64,000 bases of DNA, taken from Marinobacter persicus. Its GTDB lineage: Bacteria > Pseudomonadota > Gammaproteobacteria > Pseudomonadales > Oleiphilaceae. The notes under the pieces are model-generated. The model did not search any database, had not been told where the DNA came from, and saw only the letters and a list, made by a program, of their open reading frames with translations. This document shows positions 16,615-26,272 of the stretch, piece by piece. The stretch is from the NCBI RefSeq assembly GCF_900114155.1, contig NZ_FOSC01000002.1:186001-250000 (forward strand). The letters run 5' to 3'. Position numbers and translations under genes: made by a program. Positions within the stretch are counted from its first letter, which is position 1; every line of letters starts with the position of its first letter.

Positions 16615-17961
16615 ATGGTCGCTGAGGCCTATAAAGAACAATTACTGGCAGAGCTGGAGCTGGCCCGCAGCCGGACTCTGGCGCTGATTGAGTCCTTGCC
16701 GGCGGAGAAACTGGATGTCCCCTACCACCCGGGGGTGAATCCGCCGCTCTGGGAAATGGGGCACTCGGCGTTTTTCTATGAAGTGTTTGTCTTCAACCTG
16801 CTGGATGGTACGCCCAGTTATGATTCATCCATGGACGACCTTTGGGATTCCTTCCACGTCGAGCATAAAGACCGTTGGCGCCATGACCTGTTTCCCGGGC
16901 GGGAAGCCACGCTGACCTACTTCCGGACCATCTACGACCGGGTGGCGCAGCGGATTCAGAGCAAGCCACTAACCGATGATGAGCTCTACCTGTACCGCTA
17001 CGCCATCTTCCACCAGAACATGCACATCGAATCGCTGATCTGGTGCCGGCAGACGGTGGGTTATCCGGCACCGCCCGACCTCCGGGGCGACCGGCCATCG
17101 CCTGGCGAGCCATTGGCTGGTGACGTGGACGTGCCGGCCGGCCGCTGGCGGATTGGCATGCCGGGGGAGTCGGAGGCATTCGCCCGCGAGGACTTTGCCT
17201 TTGACAACGAAAAGCCGGGTTTTGAGATCGAGCTGGAGGCTTTCACCATCAGTCGCACACTGGTCACCAACGCGGAATTCCAGGCGTTCGTGGAGGCCGA
17301 TGGTTACAAGCGCCCGGAGTTGTGGTCATTTGGCGGGCGCAAATGGCTGGCGACAGAGCAGGACGTGGCCCTGGTGCATGGTCATGACGAGCCCCTGATG
17401 AGAGAACCCCGGCATCCGCTTTACTGGCGGTGGCAAAACGGCCAGTGGCAGGAGCGGTTGTTTGATCAGTGGCAGCCGCTGAACCCGGATGCACCGGTGA
17501 CCCACGTGACCTACTGGGAAGCCGAGGCTTTCTGCGCCTGGGCCGGGCGGCGCTTGCCGACGGAAACTGAGTGGGAAGTGGCCGCACTGGCGAATCGACC
17601 GGGGGAGGCCTTTCGCCGTTACCCCTGGGGCAATGAGGCGCCGGATGTATCGACCGCGGACATGGACGGGCGCAGCATGGCGCAGAATCCGGTATGGGAT
17701 TACCCGGCTGGCGACAGTCCGTTTGGTTGCCGGCAGATGGTGGGTACCGTGTGGGAGTGGACCAGTAACCAGTTCCTGCCTTACGACGGCTTCAAGGTGG
17801 ATATGTATCCGTTTATGTCGACACTGCAGTTCGCCACCCACAAGGTGACCAAGGGGGGTAGCTGCGCGACTTCATCGAACCTGATTCGGGGTACCTACCG
17901 GCAGGCCTACTTCCCGTTCCGTAATGACGTGTACACCGGCTTCCGGACCTGCGCCGTCTGA
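16615..17961 (+). CDS. EgtB/SenA-type non-haem iron enzyme (DinB-like plus FGE domain)
   Basis: 448 aa. The N-terminal DinB-like four-helix part (about 1-150) carries His50 in WEMGHSAFF and the HQNMHIE motif (His133, His137), the same spacing as the iron-binding triad of mycobacterial EgtB (His51/134/138). The C-terminal formylglycine-generating-enzyme fold (about 175-448) has RRLPTETEWEVAA, NPVWDYPAGDSPFG and VWEWTSNQF. EgtB joins cysteine or gamma-Glu-Cys to trimethylhistidine, and SenA does so with selenosugar. No egtD, egtC, egtE, senB or senC is adjacent, so the substrate is open: ergothioneine, ovothiol-like or selenoneine synthesis, or another sulfoxide synthase reaction. It stands alone and converges on the Kef-type gene. 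Confidence 0.83.
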   Translation: MVAEAYKEQLLAELELARSRTLALIESLPAEKLDVPYHPGVNPPLWEMGHSAFFYEVFVFNLLDGTPSYDSSMDDLWDSFHVEHKDRWRHDLFPGREATLTYFRTIYDRVAQRIQSKPLTDDELYLYRYAIFHQNMHIESLIWCRQTVGYPAPPDLRGDRPSPGEPLAGDVDVPAGRWRIGMPGESEAFAREDFAFDNEKPGFEIELEAFTISRTLVTNAEFQAFVEADGYKRPELWSFGGRKWLATEQDVALVHGHDEPLMREPRHPLYWRWQNGQWQERLFDQWQPLNPDAPVTHVTYWEAEAFCAWAGRRLPTETEWEVAALANRPGEAFRRYPWGNEAPDVSTADMDGRSMAQNPVWDYPAGDSPFGCRQMVGTVWEWTSNQFLPYDGFKVDMYPFMSTLQFATHKVTKGGSCATSSNLIRGTYRQAYFPFRNDVYTGFRTCAV

Positions 17962-17984
17962 GTGGGGATAACTCCCCGGCTCAG
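17958..17984. terminator. Hairpin holding both convergent stop codons (EgtB-like / Kef-type)
   Basis: An outer CTGAG/CTCAG pair (17958-17962, 17980-17984) and an inner GGGGA/TCCCC pair (17964-17968, 17973-17977) close on TAAC. TGA of the EgtB-like gene (17959-17961) and TGA of the antiporter (17981-17983, minus strand) are at mirror positions in the outer arms. No T tract is present. Confidence 0.5.
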
Positions 17985-19561
17985 TTATTCAGTGCCCGCA
18001 TGGCGCGTACGTCTTCGGCCTGGTATTCGTGGTCCATCAGGTGGCTGGCCAGGGCTACACCGGTTTCGCTAAGCGTCAGGTAGGCGTCGTTGGCGCCCGC
18101 TTCTCGAATCTGTTTTGCTTCATCCGCGTACATGGTGTGGGCTACGATGTAACCGGTAAAACCCAGCTTGCGCAGCATGCGGGCGGCAATCAGTTTGCCT
18201 TCGATGTCGTTCATGGCCAGTACCACTGACTCCAGCTGCGGCATATGCAGCCCTTCCCAGAAGGTGGTGTCTTCGGCATCGGCGAAGACCACGTTGCGGC
18301 CGCTTTCCTGGTGTTTCTCTGTTTTTGCCGGGTCGGAATCCAGTCCCATGATCCGTTCTTCGCTGGCTTTCAGCCAGTCGTAGGCGGCGGTGCCGGTACG
18401 GCCCATGCCCATCACCAGGATACGGGTGTCGCCCAGGGAAATTGGCTGCTCGTCCGGATGGCGTTTGTGGGTTTCGAAGCGATCGATCTTGTGGCAAATG
18501 CGCTCGTAGATGGCATGGGAGAATCGATTGATCGGCGCCGAAAACACAAAGGACAGGGAGACGGTGATGGCCAGCGGAATTAGCCATTCCGGCAACGCCA
18601 CGCTGGCGACAATCAGGCCGAACTCGCTGTAGTTGGTCAGCGACAGGGAAGTCAGGAAACTGCTGCGAGCGCGCAGGCGGAAGGCCAGCAGCAGGAAATA
18701 GAACAGGATGCCCTTGAGCGGCAGCACCAGGGCCGCCACCACGGCAAAGATAATCGCCTGCTGATCCGGCAGACCGCCAATGCCGATCTGCAGGAAAAAG
18801 CCCACCAGGAACATTTCCTTGACGCTCCACAGGGACTTGGACAGCTCCTGGGAGCGGGGGTGGTTGGCCAGCATGGCGCCGAAAATCAGGGCGCCCAGCT
18901 CCGAGCTTAGCCCCACGGCTTCGAAGCCCAGGCCACCGACCACCAGCGCCAGCAGCAGGCCCAGCAGCACCAGCAGTTCATCGTGTCCGCTGGCATCCAG
19001 CAGTTTGTAGAGCAGTGGCCGCAGCAGTGGCAGGCCAAACACCATCAGCGCCCATTCCGACGGCGTTTTGCCGGCGGCCAGGCTCATCACCACCAGGGCA
19101 ATCAGATCCTGCATGATCAGGATGCCGATGGCGACCCGGCCGTGGAAGGCCCGGATTTCCCGTTTGCTTTCCAGCACCTTGGCGGCGAGTACGGTGCTGG
19201 AGAACGACAGCGCAACCGCCAGCAGGAAGGCGGTCAGCCAGTCCAGCTCCAGCAGCCAATAGAGACCAGGTGTGAATACCAGGCAGGTGATGCCGAAATG
19301 CAGCAGCCCGCCGCCGATGACTTCCGGGCTGATAATGGATTTGATCTTGAGCTTCAGGCCAACGGTAAACAGCAGCAACAACACGCCCAGATGGGCAATG
19401 TGCTCCAGCACATTGGTTTGCTCAATTGCCAGGCTGGTGAACGAGGACAGACCACTGAGCACGAAACCTGCCGCCAGGTAACCTACCAGTGGCGGCAGGC
19501 CAATGGCTTTGACGCCAAGGCCGAGGATGAAGGCAAAGGTAATCCATATCGCTTCAGGCAT
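17981..19561 (-). CDS. Kef-type monovalent cation:proton antiporter with TrkA-N domain
   Basis: 526 aa. The membrane part (about 1-350) is of the CPA2 Na+/H+ exchanger fold (GYLAAGFVLSG, HLGVLLLLFTVGL, FSSTVLAAKVL). A cytoplasmic TrkA-N/RCK-like Rossmann domain follows (about 375-500), with ILVMGMGRTGTAAYDWL as the nucleotide-binding loop. It is closer to YbaL than to glutathione-gated KefC; I cannot see a clear glutathione site. It probably exports K+ in exchange for H+ at the inner membrane. It lies 37 bases downstream of purD on the same strand and could be co-transcribed with it. Confidence 0.87.
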   Translation of the reverse strand: MPEAIWITFAFILGLGVKAIGLPPLVGYLAAGFVLSGLSSFTSLAIEQTNVLEHIAHLGVLLLLFTVGLKLKIKSIISPEVIGGGLLHFGITCLVFTPGLYWLLELDWLTAFLLAVALSFSSTVLAAKVLESKREIRAFHGRVAIGILIMQDLIALVVMSLAAGKTPSEWALMVFGLPLLRPLLYKLLDASGHDELLVLLGLLLALVVGGLGFEAVGLSSELGALIFGAMLANHPRSQELSKSLWSVKEMFLVGFFLQIGIGGLPDQQAIIFAVVAALVLPLKGILFYFLLLAFRLRARSSFLTSLSLTNYSEFGLIVASVALPEWLIPLAITVSLSFVFSAPINRFSHAIYERICHKIDRFETHKRHPDEQPISLGDTRILVMGMGRTGTAAYDWLKASEERIMGLDSDPAKTEKHQESGRNVVFADAEDTTFWEGLHMPQLESVVLAMNDIEGKLIAARMLRKLGFTGYIVAHTMYADEAKQIREAGANDAYLTLSETGVALASHLMDHEYQAEDVRAMRALNN

Positions 19562-19598
19562 CAGCAGCAGGCCTCGTTACATCCGTTGTAGACAGGGT

Positions 19599-20885
19599 TC
19601 AGTTCTGTTCCCGCGCTATGGCCCGGTAAGCGATGTCCTTGCGGCAGAAGACGCCGTTCCAGGTCACTTTTCCAGCCAACTGGTAAGCACGCTGCTGCGC
19701 CTCGGTCACCGTGTTGCCCAGGGCGGTGGCGCAGAGCACGCGGCCGCCGACGGTCACAACATTGTCGCCGTCCAGTTTGGTGCCGGCGTGGAAGATTTTT
19801 TCGCCGTCCACCTCGGTTTCCGGCAGGCCGGAAATGACATCGCCCTTGTTGTAGCTGCCCGGATAGCCGCCGGCTGCCAACACGATGCCGACTGAGGCGC
19901 GCTCGTCCCACTCGGAGTCACACTCATCCAGCTTGCCGTCGACGGCGGCCTGGCACAGGGCCACCAGGTCGGATTTCATGCGCAGCATGATCGGCTGGGT
20001 TTCCGGGTCGCCAAAGCGGCAGTTGAATTCGATCACCTTGGGCGCGCCGTTGGGGTCGATCATCAGGCCGGCGTACAAAAAGCCCTTGTACGGATGACCC
20101 TCAGCCGCCATGCCGTTGACCGTGGGCATGATTACCTCGTCCATGATGCGCTGGTGCACATCGGCGGTGACCACCGGAGCCGGGGAGTAGGCGCCCATGC
20201 CGCCGGTATTCGGGCCGGTGTCGCCATCGCCCACGCGCTTGTGGTCCTGGGAGGTGGCCATGGCCAGGACGTTCTTGCCATCCACCATCACGATGAAGGA
20301 GGCTTCCTCGCCTTCCAGAAACTCCTCGATCACCACGCGGCTGCCGGCGTCGCCGAAGGCATTGCCCGCGAGCATGTCGCGGATGGCGTCTTCGGCTTCT
20401 TCCAGGGACATGGCGACGATCACGCCTTTACCAGCGGCTAGGCCGTCGGCCTTGACCACGATCGGCGCGCCTTTCTCGCGCACGTAGGCCAGGGCTTCAT
20501 CCACATCGGTGAAGTTGGCGTAGTCGGCGGTGGGGATCTTCTGGCGAGCCAGGAAATCCTTGGTGAAGGCCTTGGAGCCTTCAAGTTGGGCGGCACCGGC
20601 GCTGGGGCCGAAGATGCGCAGGCCGCGCTCTTCGAATTTGTCGACCACACCGGCCACCAGGGGTGCTTCCGGGCCGACGATGGTCAGGCCCACGTTGTTC
20701 TGCTCGGCAAAGTTGGCCAGTCCGTCCAGATCCATGACGTCCAGGTCAATGTTCTCAAGGTTCGGCTCGCGGGCGGTGCCGGCGTTGCCGGGGGCCACGA
20801 ATACCTTGTCCGCCTGGGGGGATTGGGCCGCTTTCCAGGCCAGTGCGTGTTCGCGACCACCGCCGCCGATAACCAGAATGTTCAT
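19599..20885 (-). CDS. purD: Phosphoribosylamine--glycine ligase
   Basis: 428 aa, an ATP-grasp enzyme for the second step of purine synthesis (GAR formation). The N-terminal loop reads [13 protein letters not shown]. The ATP-grasp segment [18 protein letters not shown] and the metal-binding stretch [14 protein letters not shown] are both intact. Full length with AAGGAG just before the ATG at 20885. It follows purH by 21 bases. Confidence 0.97.
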   Translation of the reverse strand: MNILVIGGGGREHALAWKAAQSPQADKVFVAPGNAGTAREPNLENIDLDVMDLDGLANFAEQNNVGLTIVGPEAPLVAGVVDKFEERGLRIFGPSAGAAQLEGSKAFTKDFLARQKIPTADYANFTDVDEALAYVREKGAPIVVKADGLAAGKGVIVAMSLEEAEDAIRDMLAGNAFGDAGSRVVIEEFLEGEEASFIVMVDGKNVLAMATSQDHKRVGDGDTGPNTGGMGAYSPAPVVTADVHQRIMDEVIMPTVNGMAAEGHPYKGFLYAGLMIDPNGAPKVIEFNCRFGDPETQPIMLRMKSDLVALCQAAVDGKLDECDSEWDERASVGIVLAAGGYPGSYNKGDVISGLPETEVDGEKIFHAGTKLDGDNVVTVGGRVLCATALGNTVTEAQQRAYQLAGKVTWNGVFCRKDIAYRAIAREQN

Positions 20886-20906
20886 CGTGTTCTCCTTGAA
20901 TCCGTA

Positions 20907-22487
20907 TCAGTGGCGGAAGTGGCGCATGCCGGTGAAGACCATGGCAATGCCGTGCTCGTTGGCGGCGTCGATCACTTCCTGGTCGCGCATGGAGCCGCCC
21001 GGCTGGATAACGGCGGTAATGCCGGCCTCGGCTGCGGCGTCAATGCCGTCGCGGAACGGGAAGAAGGCGTCGGAGGACATCACCGAGCCTTTCACTTCCA
21101 GGTTCTCGTCGGCGGCCTTGATGCCGGCGATCTTGGCGCTGTACACGCGGCTCATCTGGCCCGCGCCCACGCCGATGGTGCGGCCGGCCTTGGCGTAAAC
21201 AATGGCGTTGGATTTCACATACTTGGCGACTTCCCAGGCGAACAGGAGGTCGTTCAGTTCCTGTTCGGTAGGCTGACGCTCGGTGACCACTTTCACGTCT
21301 TCCATGGCCACCATGCCCAGATCCCGGTCCTGCACCAGCAGGCCGCCGGTCACGCGCTTGTAGTCCAGGGACTTGGCACGCTCGCCATCGAACTCGCCAC
21401 AGGCCAGCAGGCGCACGTTCTTCTTGGCGGAGACGATTTCCACGGCTTCCGGGGCGATGGTGGGTGCGATGATCACTTCCACGAACTGGCGGTCAACAAT
21501 GGCCTTGGCAGTTTTGGCATCCAGCTCGCGGTTGAAGGCGATGATGCCGCCAAAGGCGGAGGTGGGGTCGGTGGCGAAGGCCAGCTCGTAGGCCTGTTCA
21601 ATGTCGGCGCCGATGGCCACACCACAGGGGTTGGCGTGCTTGACGATGACACAGGCCGGGTCGGCGAAGGGCTTGACGCACTCCAGGGCAGCGTCGGTGT
21701 CGGCCACGTTGTTGAAACTGAGTTCCTTACCCTGCAACTGCTTGGCCGTGGCCACACAGGCTTCCTTCGGGTTGCGCTCGGCATAGAAGGCCGCGCGCTG
21801 GTGCGGGTTTTCGCCGTAACGCATGTCCTGGACTTTCACGAACTGGGCGTTAAAGGTGCGAGGGAAATCCGGATTGTCGTTGTCCGGTGTGCGTCCGCCC
21901 AGGTAGTTGGCGATGGCGCCGTCGTAACCGGCGGTGTGCTCAAAGGCTTTCACGGCCAGATCGAAACGGGTGCTGTAGGTCAGGTCGCCGTCGTTGTCTT
22001 CCAGTTCTTTCAGTACCCGGCTGTAATCGGAAGCATTGACCACGATGGCGACATCATTGTGGTTCTTGGCCGCGGCACGCACCATGGTCGGGCCGCCAAT
22101 GTCGATGTTTTCGATGGCGGTGGCCAGATCGCAGTCCGGGTTGGCAACGGTGTCTTCAAACGGGTAGAGGTTGACCACCACCATGTCGATGGGGTTGATG
22201 CCGTGTTCGCCCATCACCGCGTCGTCGGTGCCGCGACGGCCGAGGATGCCGCCGTGGATTTTCGGGTGCAGGGTTTTGACCCGGCCGTCCATCATTTCGG
22301 GAAATTCGGTGTAGTCGGACACCTCGGTGACCGGGACGTTGTTTTCCTGGAGCAGGCGGAAGGTACCGCCGGTCGACAACAGCTCGATGCCGCGTTCGGT
22401 CAGGGCACGGCCAAAGTCGACGATGCCGGTTTTATCACTCACGCTGATCAGAGCGCGACGGACGGGGGTGTTTGCCTGATTTGCCAT
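20907..22487 (-). CDS. purH: Bifunctional AICAR transformylase / IMP cyclohydrolase
   Basis: 526 aa. The N-terminal methylglyoxal-synthase-like IMP cyclohydrolase domain ([27 protein letters not shown]) is followed by the AICAR transformylase domain with [27 protein letters not shown] and [12 protein letters not shown] (catalytic Lys-His). It completes IMP synthesis. Start: the ATG at 22487 follows GAAGAAAG; a GTG six bases further up is less likely. The purH-purD pair behind fis is a conserved gammaproteobacterial order. Confidence 0.97.
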   Translation of the reverse strand: MANQANTPVRRALISVSDKTGIVDFGRALTERGIELLSTGGTFRLLQENNVPVTEVSDYTEFPEMMDGRVKTLHPKIHGGILGRRGTDDAVMGEHGINPIDMVVVNLYPFEDTVANPDCDLATAIENIDIGGPTMVRAAAKNHNDVAIVVNASDYSRVLKELEDNDGDLTYSTRFDLAVKAFEHTAGYDGAIANYLGGRTPDNDNPDFPRTFNAQFVKVQDMRYGENPHQRAAFYAERNPKEACVATAKQLQGKELSFNNVADTDAALECVKPFADPACVIVKHANPCGVAIGADIEQAYELAFATDPTSAFGGIIAFNRELDAKTAKAIVDRQFVEVIIAPTIAPEAVEIVSAKKNVRLLACGEFDGERAKSLDYKRVTGGLLVQDRDLGMVAMEDVKVVTERQPTEQELNDLLFAWEVAKYVKSNAIVYAKAGRTIGVGAGQMSRVYSAKIAGIKAADENLEVKGSVMSSDAFFPFRDGIDAAAEAGITAVIQPGGSMRDQEVIDAANEHGIAMVFTGMRHFRH

Positions 22488-22553
22488 GGTCACTTTCTTC
22501 GCTGGTCAGATACGCTGAATTTCATGCTCGGGATAAATCTGCAAGGGTCCGGA

Positions 22554-22871
22554 TTATAGCAGACCGTACTGCTTGAGTTTCTTGCGCAGGGTGCCCCGGT
22601 TCAGACCCAGCATGGTTGAGGCCTTCGTCTGGTTGTTGCGGGTGTACTTCATGACCTGCTCCAGCAAGGGTGCCTCAACTTCTGACAGCACCAGTTGATA
22701 GACATCAGAAACCGGTGCGCCGTCGAGTTGTTCGAAGTAGTTTTCCAGGGCGACCTCCACGCTGTCGCGCAGGGTGACGCTTTTGCCACTGCCGTTGACG
22801 GTTTGCAACTGGTGCAGGTCGTCGTTGGCCGGTGTGTTCAGGGTTTCGTTGCTCAAAGTCTCAGCGCTCAT
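22554..22871 (-). CDS. fis: Nucleoid protein Fis
   Basis: 105 aa. The C-terminal helix-turn-helix [21 protein letters not shown] is nearly invariant in Fis, and the preceding helices ([21 protein letters not shown]) form the dimer core. It bends DNA and activates rRNA and other growth-phase promoters. Its start overlaps the dusB stop (ATGA), the classic dusB-fis operon. The N-terminal 30 residues are longer and less conserved than in E. coli Fis (98 aa). Confidence 0.97.
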   Translation of the reverse strand: MSAETLSNETLNTPANDDLHQLQTVNGSGKSVTLRDSVEVALENYFEQLDGAPVSDVYQLVLSEVEAPLLEQVMKYTRNNQTKASTMLGLNRGTLRKKLKQYGLL

Positions 22872-23866
22872 GCTGCGAATTCCTCTCCATTACGTAAGCG
22901 TGCGAAGTACTGTTCAATGCTGTCGTGTTGCTCCCGCGCCTCGTCGATGGCGTTGAAGCGTTTGCGGAATTGTTTGCTTTCGTCGTGGGCCTGCAGATAC
23001 CAGCCCACGTGTTTTCTGGCGATGCGCACACCCATTTTCTCGCCATAGAAGTGATGCAGATCGGCAAGGTGTGCCGAAAGAATACCCTGCACTTCGTTCA
23101 AAGGCGGGACGGGCAGGTGCTCACCGGTTTCCAGGTAATGCAGGATTTCCCGGAAGATCCAGGGCCGGCCCTGGGCGCCACGGCCAATCAGCAGGCCGTC
23201 GGCGCCGGTGTGGGTCAGCACCTGCCGGGCCTTCTCCGGCGAGGTGATGTCGCCGTTGGCGAACACCGGGATGCCCACACTGGCTTTTACTTCGGCGATG
23301 GTGTCGTATTCCGCCTCGCCGTTGTACTTATCGGCCCGGGTGCGGCCATGCACAGCCAGTGCCTGTATGCCGGCGTCTTCGGCCATGCGCGCAATCACCG
23401 GCGCATTGCGGTGGTCGCGGTCCCAGCCCGTGCGCATTTTCAGGGTGACGGGGATATCCACGGCCGCCACCACGGCTTCGAGAATGTCCCGTACCAGCGC
23501 TTCATCTTTCATCAGGGCGGAGCCGGCGGCCTTGTTGCAAACCTTCTTGGCCGGGCAGCCCATGTTGATGTCGATGATCTGGGCGCCGAATTCGGCGTTC
23601 AGTCGTGCCGCTTCCGCCAGCATGGCGGGATCACCGCCGGCTATCTGCACCGAACGGGGTTCCGGCTCGCCTTCGTGGTTCAGGCGGGTCTGGGATTTGC
23701 GCGTATGCCAGAGTTTGCTGTCTGCGATCACCATCTCTGATACGGCCAGACCAGCACCCATTCTGCGGCACAGTTGCCGGAAGGGGCGGTCGGTCACGCC
23801 GGCCATGGGCGCAACGATCAAGGGGTTGGGCAGCGTATAGGGCCCGATTTTTGCCGTTGGCAACAT
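22868..23866 (-). CDS. dusB: tRNA-dihydrouridine synthase B
   Basis: 332 aa, an FMN-dependent TIM-barrel enzyme that reduces uridine in the tRNA D-loop. Signatures are [15 protein letters not shown] at the N-terminus, [20 protein letters not shown] with the catalytic Cys, [22 protein letters not shown] and [11 protein letters not shown]. Start: the ATG at 23866 ([15 protein letters not shown]) matches the family; earlier in-frame codons at 23902 and 23974 add residues unlike DusB. No strong ribosome site is visible before it. About 210 bases separate it from the DUF3426 gene, room for the operon promoter. Confidence 0.96.
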   Translation of the reverse strand: MLPTAKIGPYTLPNPLIVAPMAGVTDRPFRQLCRRMGAGLAVSEMVIADSKLWHTRKSQTRLNHEGEPEPRSVQIAGGDPAMLAEAARLNAEFGAQIIDINMGCPAKKVCNKAAGSALMKDEALVRDILEAVVAAVDIPVTLKMRTGWDRDHRNAPVIARMAEDAGIQALAVHGRTRADKYNGEAEYDTIAEVKASVGIPVFANGDITSPEKARQVLTHTGADGLLIGRGAQGRPWIFREILHYLETGEHLPVPPLNEVQGILSAHLADLHHFYGEKMGVRIARKHVGWYLQAHDESKQFRKRFNAIDEAREQHDSIEQYFARLRNGEEFAA

Positions 23867-24076
23867 GGTTAGAATCCGTGTCACTGGAGGTGAAGCAAGC
23901 ATCGGATGAGGGCGGCTGATCAAATTATGACCGGCCCGGGATCCGAAGGGCGCTAATAATACCGCCGGGGGCAAAGTGATTGAAGGGGCGGGAGCCTGAA
24001 AAAGTTGATTATTTTTCGTGCTTTCTGGTTGACTTTTGCGCTGTCAACCATTGCCCGCCGGGTCGGTTGCTGCCGT

Positions 24077-25312
24077 TCAGCCGGCCCAGGGGCGGAAACT
24101 GAGGTTGTAATTGACCGCATCGCGGCCCGGGTCGCGGATGGTGATGGCAATCCGGACCGGCGTGTCTTTGGGCAACAGTGCCGGTTCCGGGGCCTGTTCA
24201 GCCAGGTACTCATCCGGCGTGAAGGTGCTTTGGGCCACGACATCGCCGTTGAGGTTGGAGAAGGTGAGGGCGATGGCCGGGTAGGGCTGCTCGAAACCGG
24301 CTCGGTTAACCATGACCGCATCCACGATCAGCTGGCTGCGGTTGTCAGGGTTGGTGCGCACCACCAGTTTTCTGCTTTCGATCGCTTCAACGTTTACCAG
24401 CGGTTCGAGTTCGCAGCCGGCCAGTTCACAGGCCTGCTCATAATAGGGGCGGAGCTGAGGAATGGCCGCCAGCCGGTCGAACTGGAACCAGGTAACCTGG
24501 GCCACCAGCAAGCCAGTCAGTGCCAGAATGGCAAGGCTCCAGAGGGTCTTGCGCAGGCGCCCGCTGCCGCCGGAAACTGACACGGGCTCGTGACGCAGAT
24601 TCTGATACAGGTCGGCTGAGGCTTCCGGCTCCGCCTTTTCGTGAGGCCGCTTTTCGCTGGCTGAGGACTGCTTTGTGGCGGATGGTTCTTTTGAGGCTGG
24701 AGGCTCTCTCAAGGCCGAAGGCTCTGGACTGGTCAGCCGTTCTTCCTCGGTGGCGCTCAGGGAAAAATCGTTAAAGCCGGGGTCTGGCTCCGGTTTGGCG
24801 TCGATGCCGCTGAAAGGTTGCCCTTCAAACTCTCCCCGTTGCGGCTGAGCGGTTGCCTGGGCAGGTTCTTGTGCGGCTTCCTCGCTTGGGGTGTCATCCT
24901 CTTGCAGGATGGCCTCGGCCCAGCTTTCGTCGTCCTGAGGGGCCAGTTCCCCGGAATCCTCGGCGCCATAGCCGGGCTTGTCGCCCTGCTCGAATTCGCG
25001 GAAGCTGTCGCTTAATTCGTCTTCGGAGAAGGTGAGTTTGCCGCCGGTGTAGTTGCGTTCCGTGGCGTCTTCTTCCGGATTGTCCTCGAATACCAGATCA
25101 TCGTCTTCGTCGTCATGTCCGGAGGGGGGATCGTCGTTTTGAGCCGGGGCGGGCTTTTCTGTTTCTGGCAGAACCTGGTGCTCAACAGCGTTGAAAACAT
25201 GCATGCAATTGCCGCAGCGAACCTTGCCCCCGGCGATGCCGAGTTGCTCGTCGGTCACCCGGAAGCGGGTTTCGCATTGGGGACACTGGGTTTGCAGGCT
25301 GCTCTGGGTCAT
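24077..25312 (-). CDS. Zinc-ribbon DUF3426 membrane protein
   Basis: 411 aa. The N-terminus is an MJ0042-type zinc ribbon with Cys10, Cys13, Cys33 and Cys36. A long acidic, low-complexity linker (about 45-240, rich in Glu, Asp, Ser, Pro) leads to one membrane helix (about 255-278). The C-terminal DUF3426 domain (about 290-411) is probably periplasmic. Function is unknown; the position between prmA and dusB is conserved in pseudomonads and their relatives. The acidic linker and zinc ribbon suggest binding to a cytoplasmic partner, but nothing in the sequence says which. Confidence 0.85.
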   Translation of the reverse strand: MTQSSLQTQCPQCETRFRVTDEQLGIAGGKVRCGNCMHVFNAVEHQVLPETEKPAPAQNDDPPSGHDDEDDDLVFEDNPEEDATERNYTGGKLTFSEDELSDSFREFEQGDKPGYGAEDSGELAPQDDESWAEAILQEDDTPSEEAAQEPAQATAQPQRGEFEGQPFSGIDAKPEPDPGFNDFSLSATEEERLTSPEPSALREPPASKEPSATKQSSASEKRPHEKAEPEASADLYQNLRHEPVSVSGGSGRLRKTLWSLAILALTGLLVAQVTWFQFDRLAAIPQLRPYYEQACELAGCELEPLVNVEAIESRKLVVRTNPDNRSQLIVDAVMVNRAGFEQPYPAIALTFSNLNGDVVAQSTFTPDEYLAEQAPEPALLPKDTPVRIAITIRDPGRDAVNYNLSFRPWAG

Positions 25313-25374
25313 GCTTCGGTCCTGAAAGCTTGATGGTTACTCCCGCAGCAGTTTAGACATAACCGGGTGAGTCG

Positions 25375-26271
25375 TCACCCGGTTTTGCGGCGTCCTGTGA
25401 GGCGTATCCAATCTTCTTTCTGCTCGGGTTCGTCCATGATAAACCAGGGCTCGTAGGCCTCCATGACCTCGCGGGCCTGGTTAAACAGAATGCCGGACAG
25501 CACCAGATCACCGCCGGGGCGGGTCAGTTCCGCCAGCCGGGGTGCCAGGCCGATCAGTGGCTGGGCCAGAATATTGGCCAGCATGATGTCGGCCCGGGTG
25601 TCGGGATCATCGCCCGGCAGGTACAGATCCAGCCGCTGGTCGGCCACCTCGTTGCGGCGGGCATTTTCCCGGCTGGCTTCCAGTGCCTGGGGGTCTGTGT
25701 CCACGCCAATCACGTGCTCGGCGCCCAGCAACAGGGCCGCCAGGCCGAGGATGCCGGAGCCACAACCATAGTCGGTGACCTGTTTGCCGGCCACATCCTG
25801 GCCATCGAGCCACTCCAGGCACAGGGCTGTGGTGGGATGGGTGCCGGTGCCAAAGGCCAGACCGGGGTCGAGCATCAGGTTGGCAGCAGCCGGGTCTGGC
25901 GCTTTGTGCCAGCTGGGTACAATCCACAGGCGTTCGCCGAACTTGATCGGCTGGAAGTCGTCCATCCAGGCCCGTTCCCAGTCCTTGTCTTCGACCAGCG
26001 TAACTGCGATCTCCGGCAGTTCCTGCTGGGTCTGCTGATGCCAGGCGTCCCGCAGGTCGGCACACAGCTGCTCGGTATCCCGGTCGGACTGGAACAGCCC
26101 GGTGACCACCGTCTGGCTCCACAGGGGTGTGGTGCCGGGGTCCGGCTCGTACAGGGGCTGGTCGGCCGCGTCTTCCATGGACACGGCGTCGGAACCCATT
26201 TCCATCAGCAGGTCTTCCAGCTGCTCGGCGGTATCCGGGTCAGCCGGAATCTGCAGTTGTACCCAGGGCAT
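25375..26271 (-). CDS. prmA: Ribosomal protein L11 methyltransferase
   Basis: 298 aa. An N-terminal L11-recognition domain (about 1-110) is followed by a class I SAM-dependent methyltransferase domain with [18 protein letters not shown] at about 165-182 and [21 protein letters not shown] before it. It trimethylates L11. It begins one base after the accC stop codon, so it is the fourth gene of the aroQ-accB-accC-prmA run. Confidence 0.96.
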   Translation of the reverse strand: MPWVQLQIPADPDTAEQLEDLLMEMGSDAVSMEDAADQPLYEPDPGTTPLWSQTVVTGLFQSDRDTEQLCADLRDAWHQQTQQELPEIAVTLVEDKDWERAWMDDFQPIKFGERLWIVPSWHKAPDPAAANLMLDPGLAFGTGTHPTTALCLEWLDGQDVAGKQVTDYGCGSGILGLAALLLGAEHVIGVDTDPQALEASRENARRNEVADQRLDLYLPGDDPDTRADIMLANILAQPLIGLAPRLAELTRPGGDLVLSGILFNQAREVMEAYEPWFIMDEPEQKEDWIRLTGRRKTG

Positions 26272-26272
26272 A

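Noticed and set aside
20586..22559. Very long open plus-strand frame (about 657 codons) opposite purD, purH and fis
   Set aside because: It is the mirror of strongly conserved genes in GC-rich DNA; its translation is His/Gly/Val-rich with no domain and no ribosome site.
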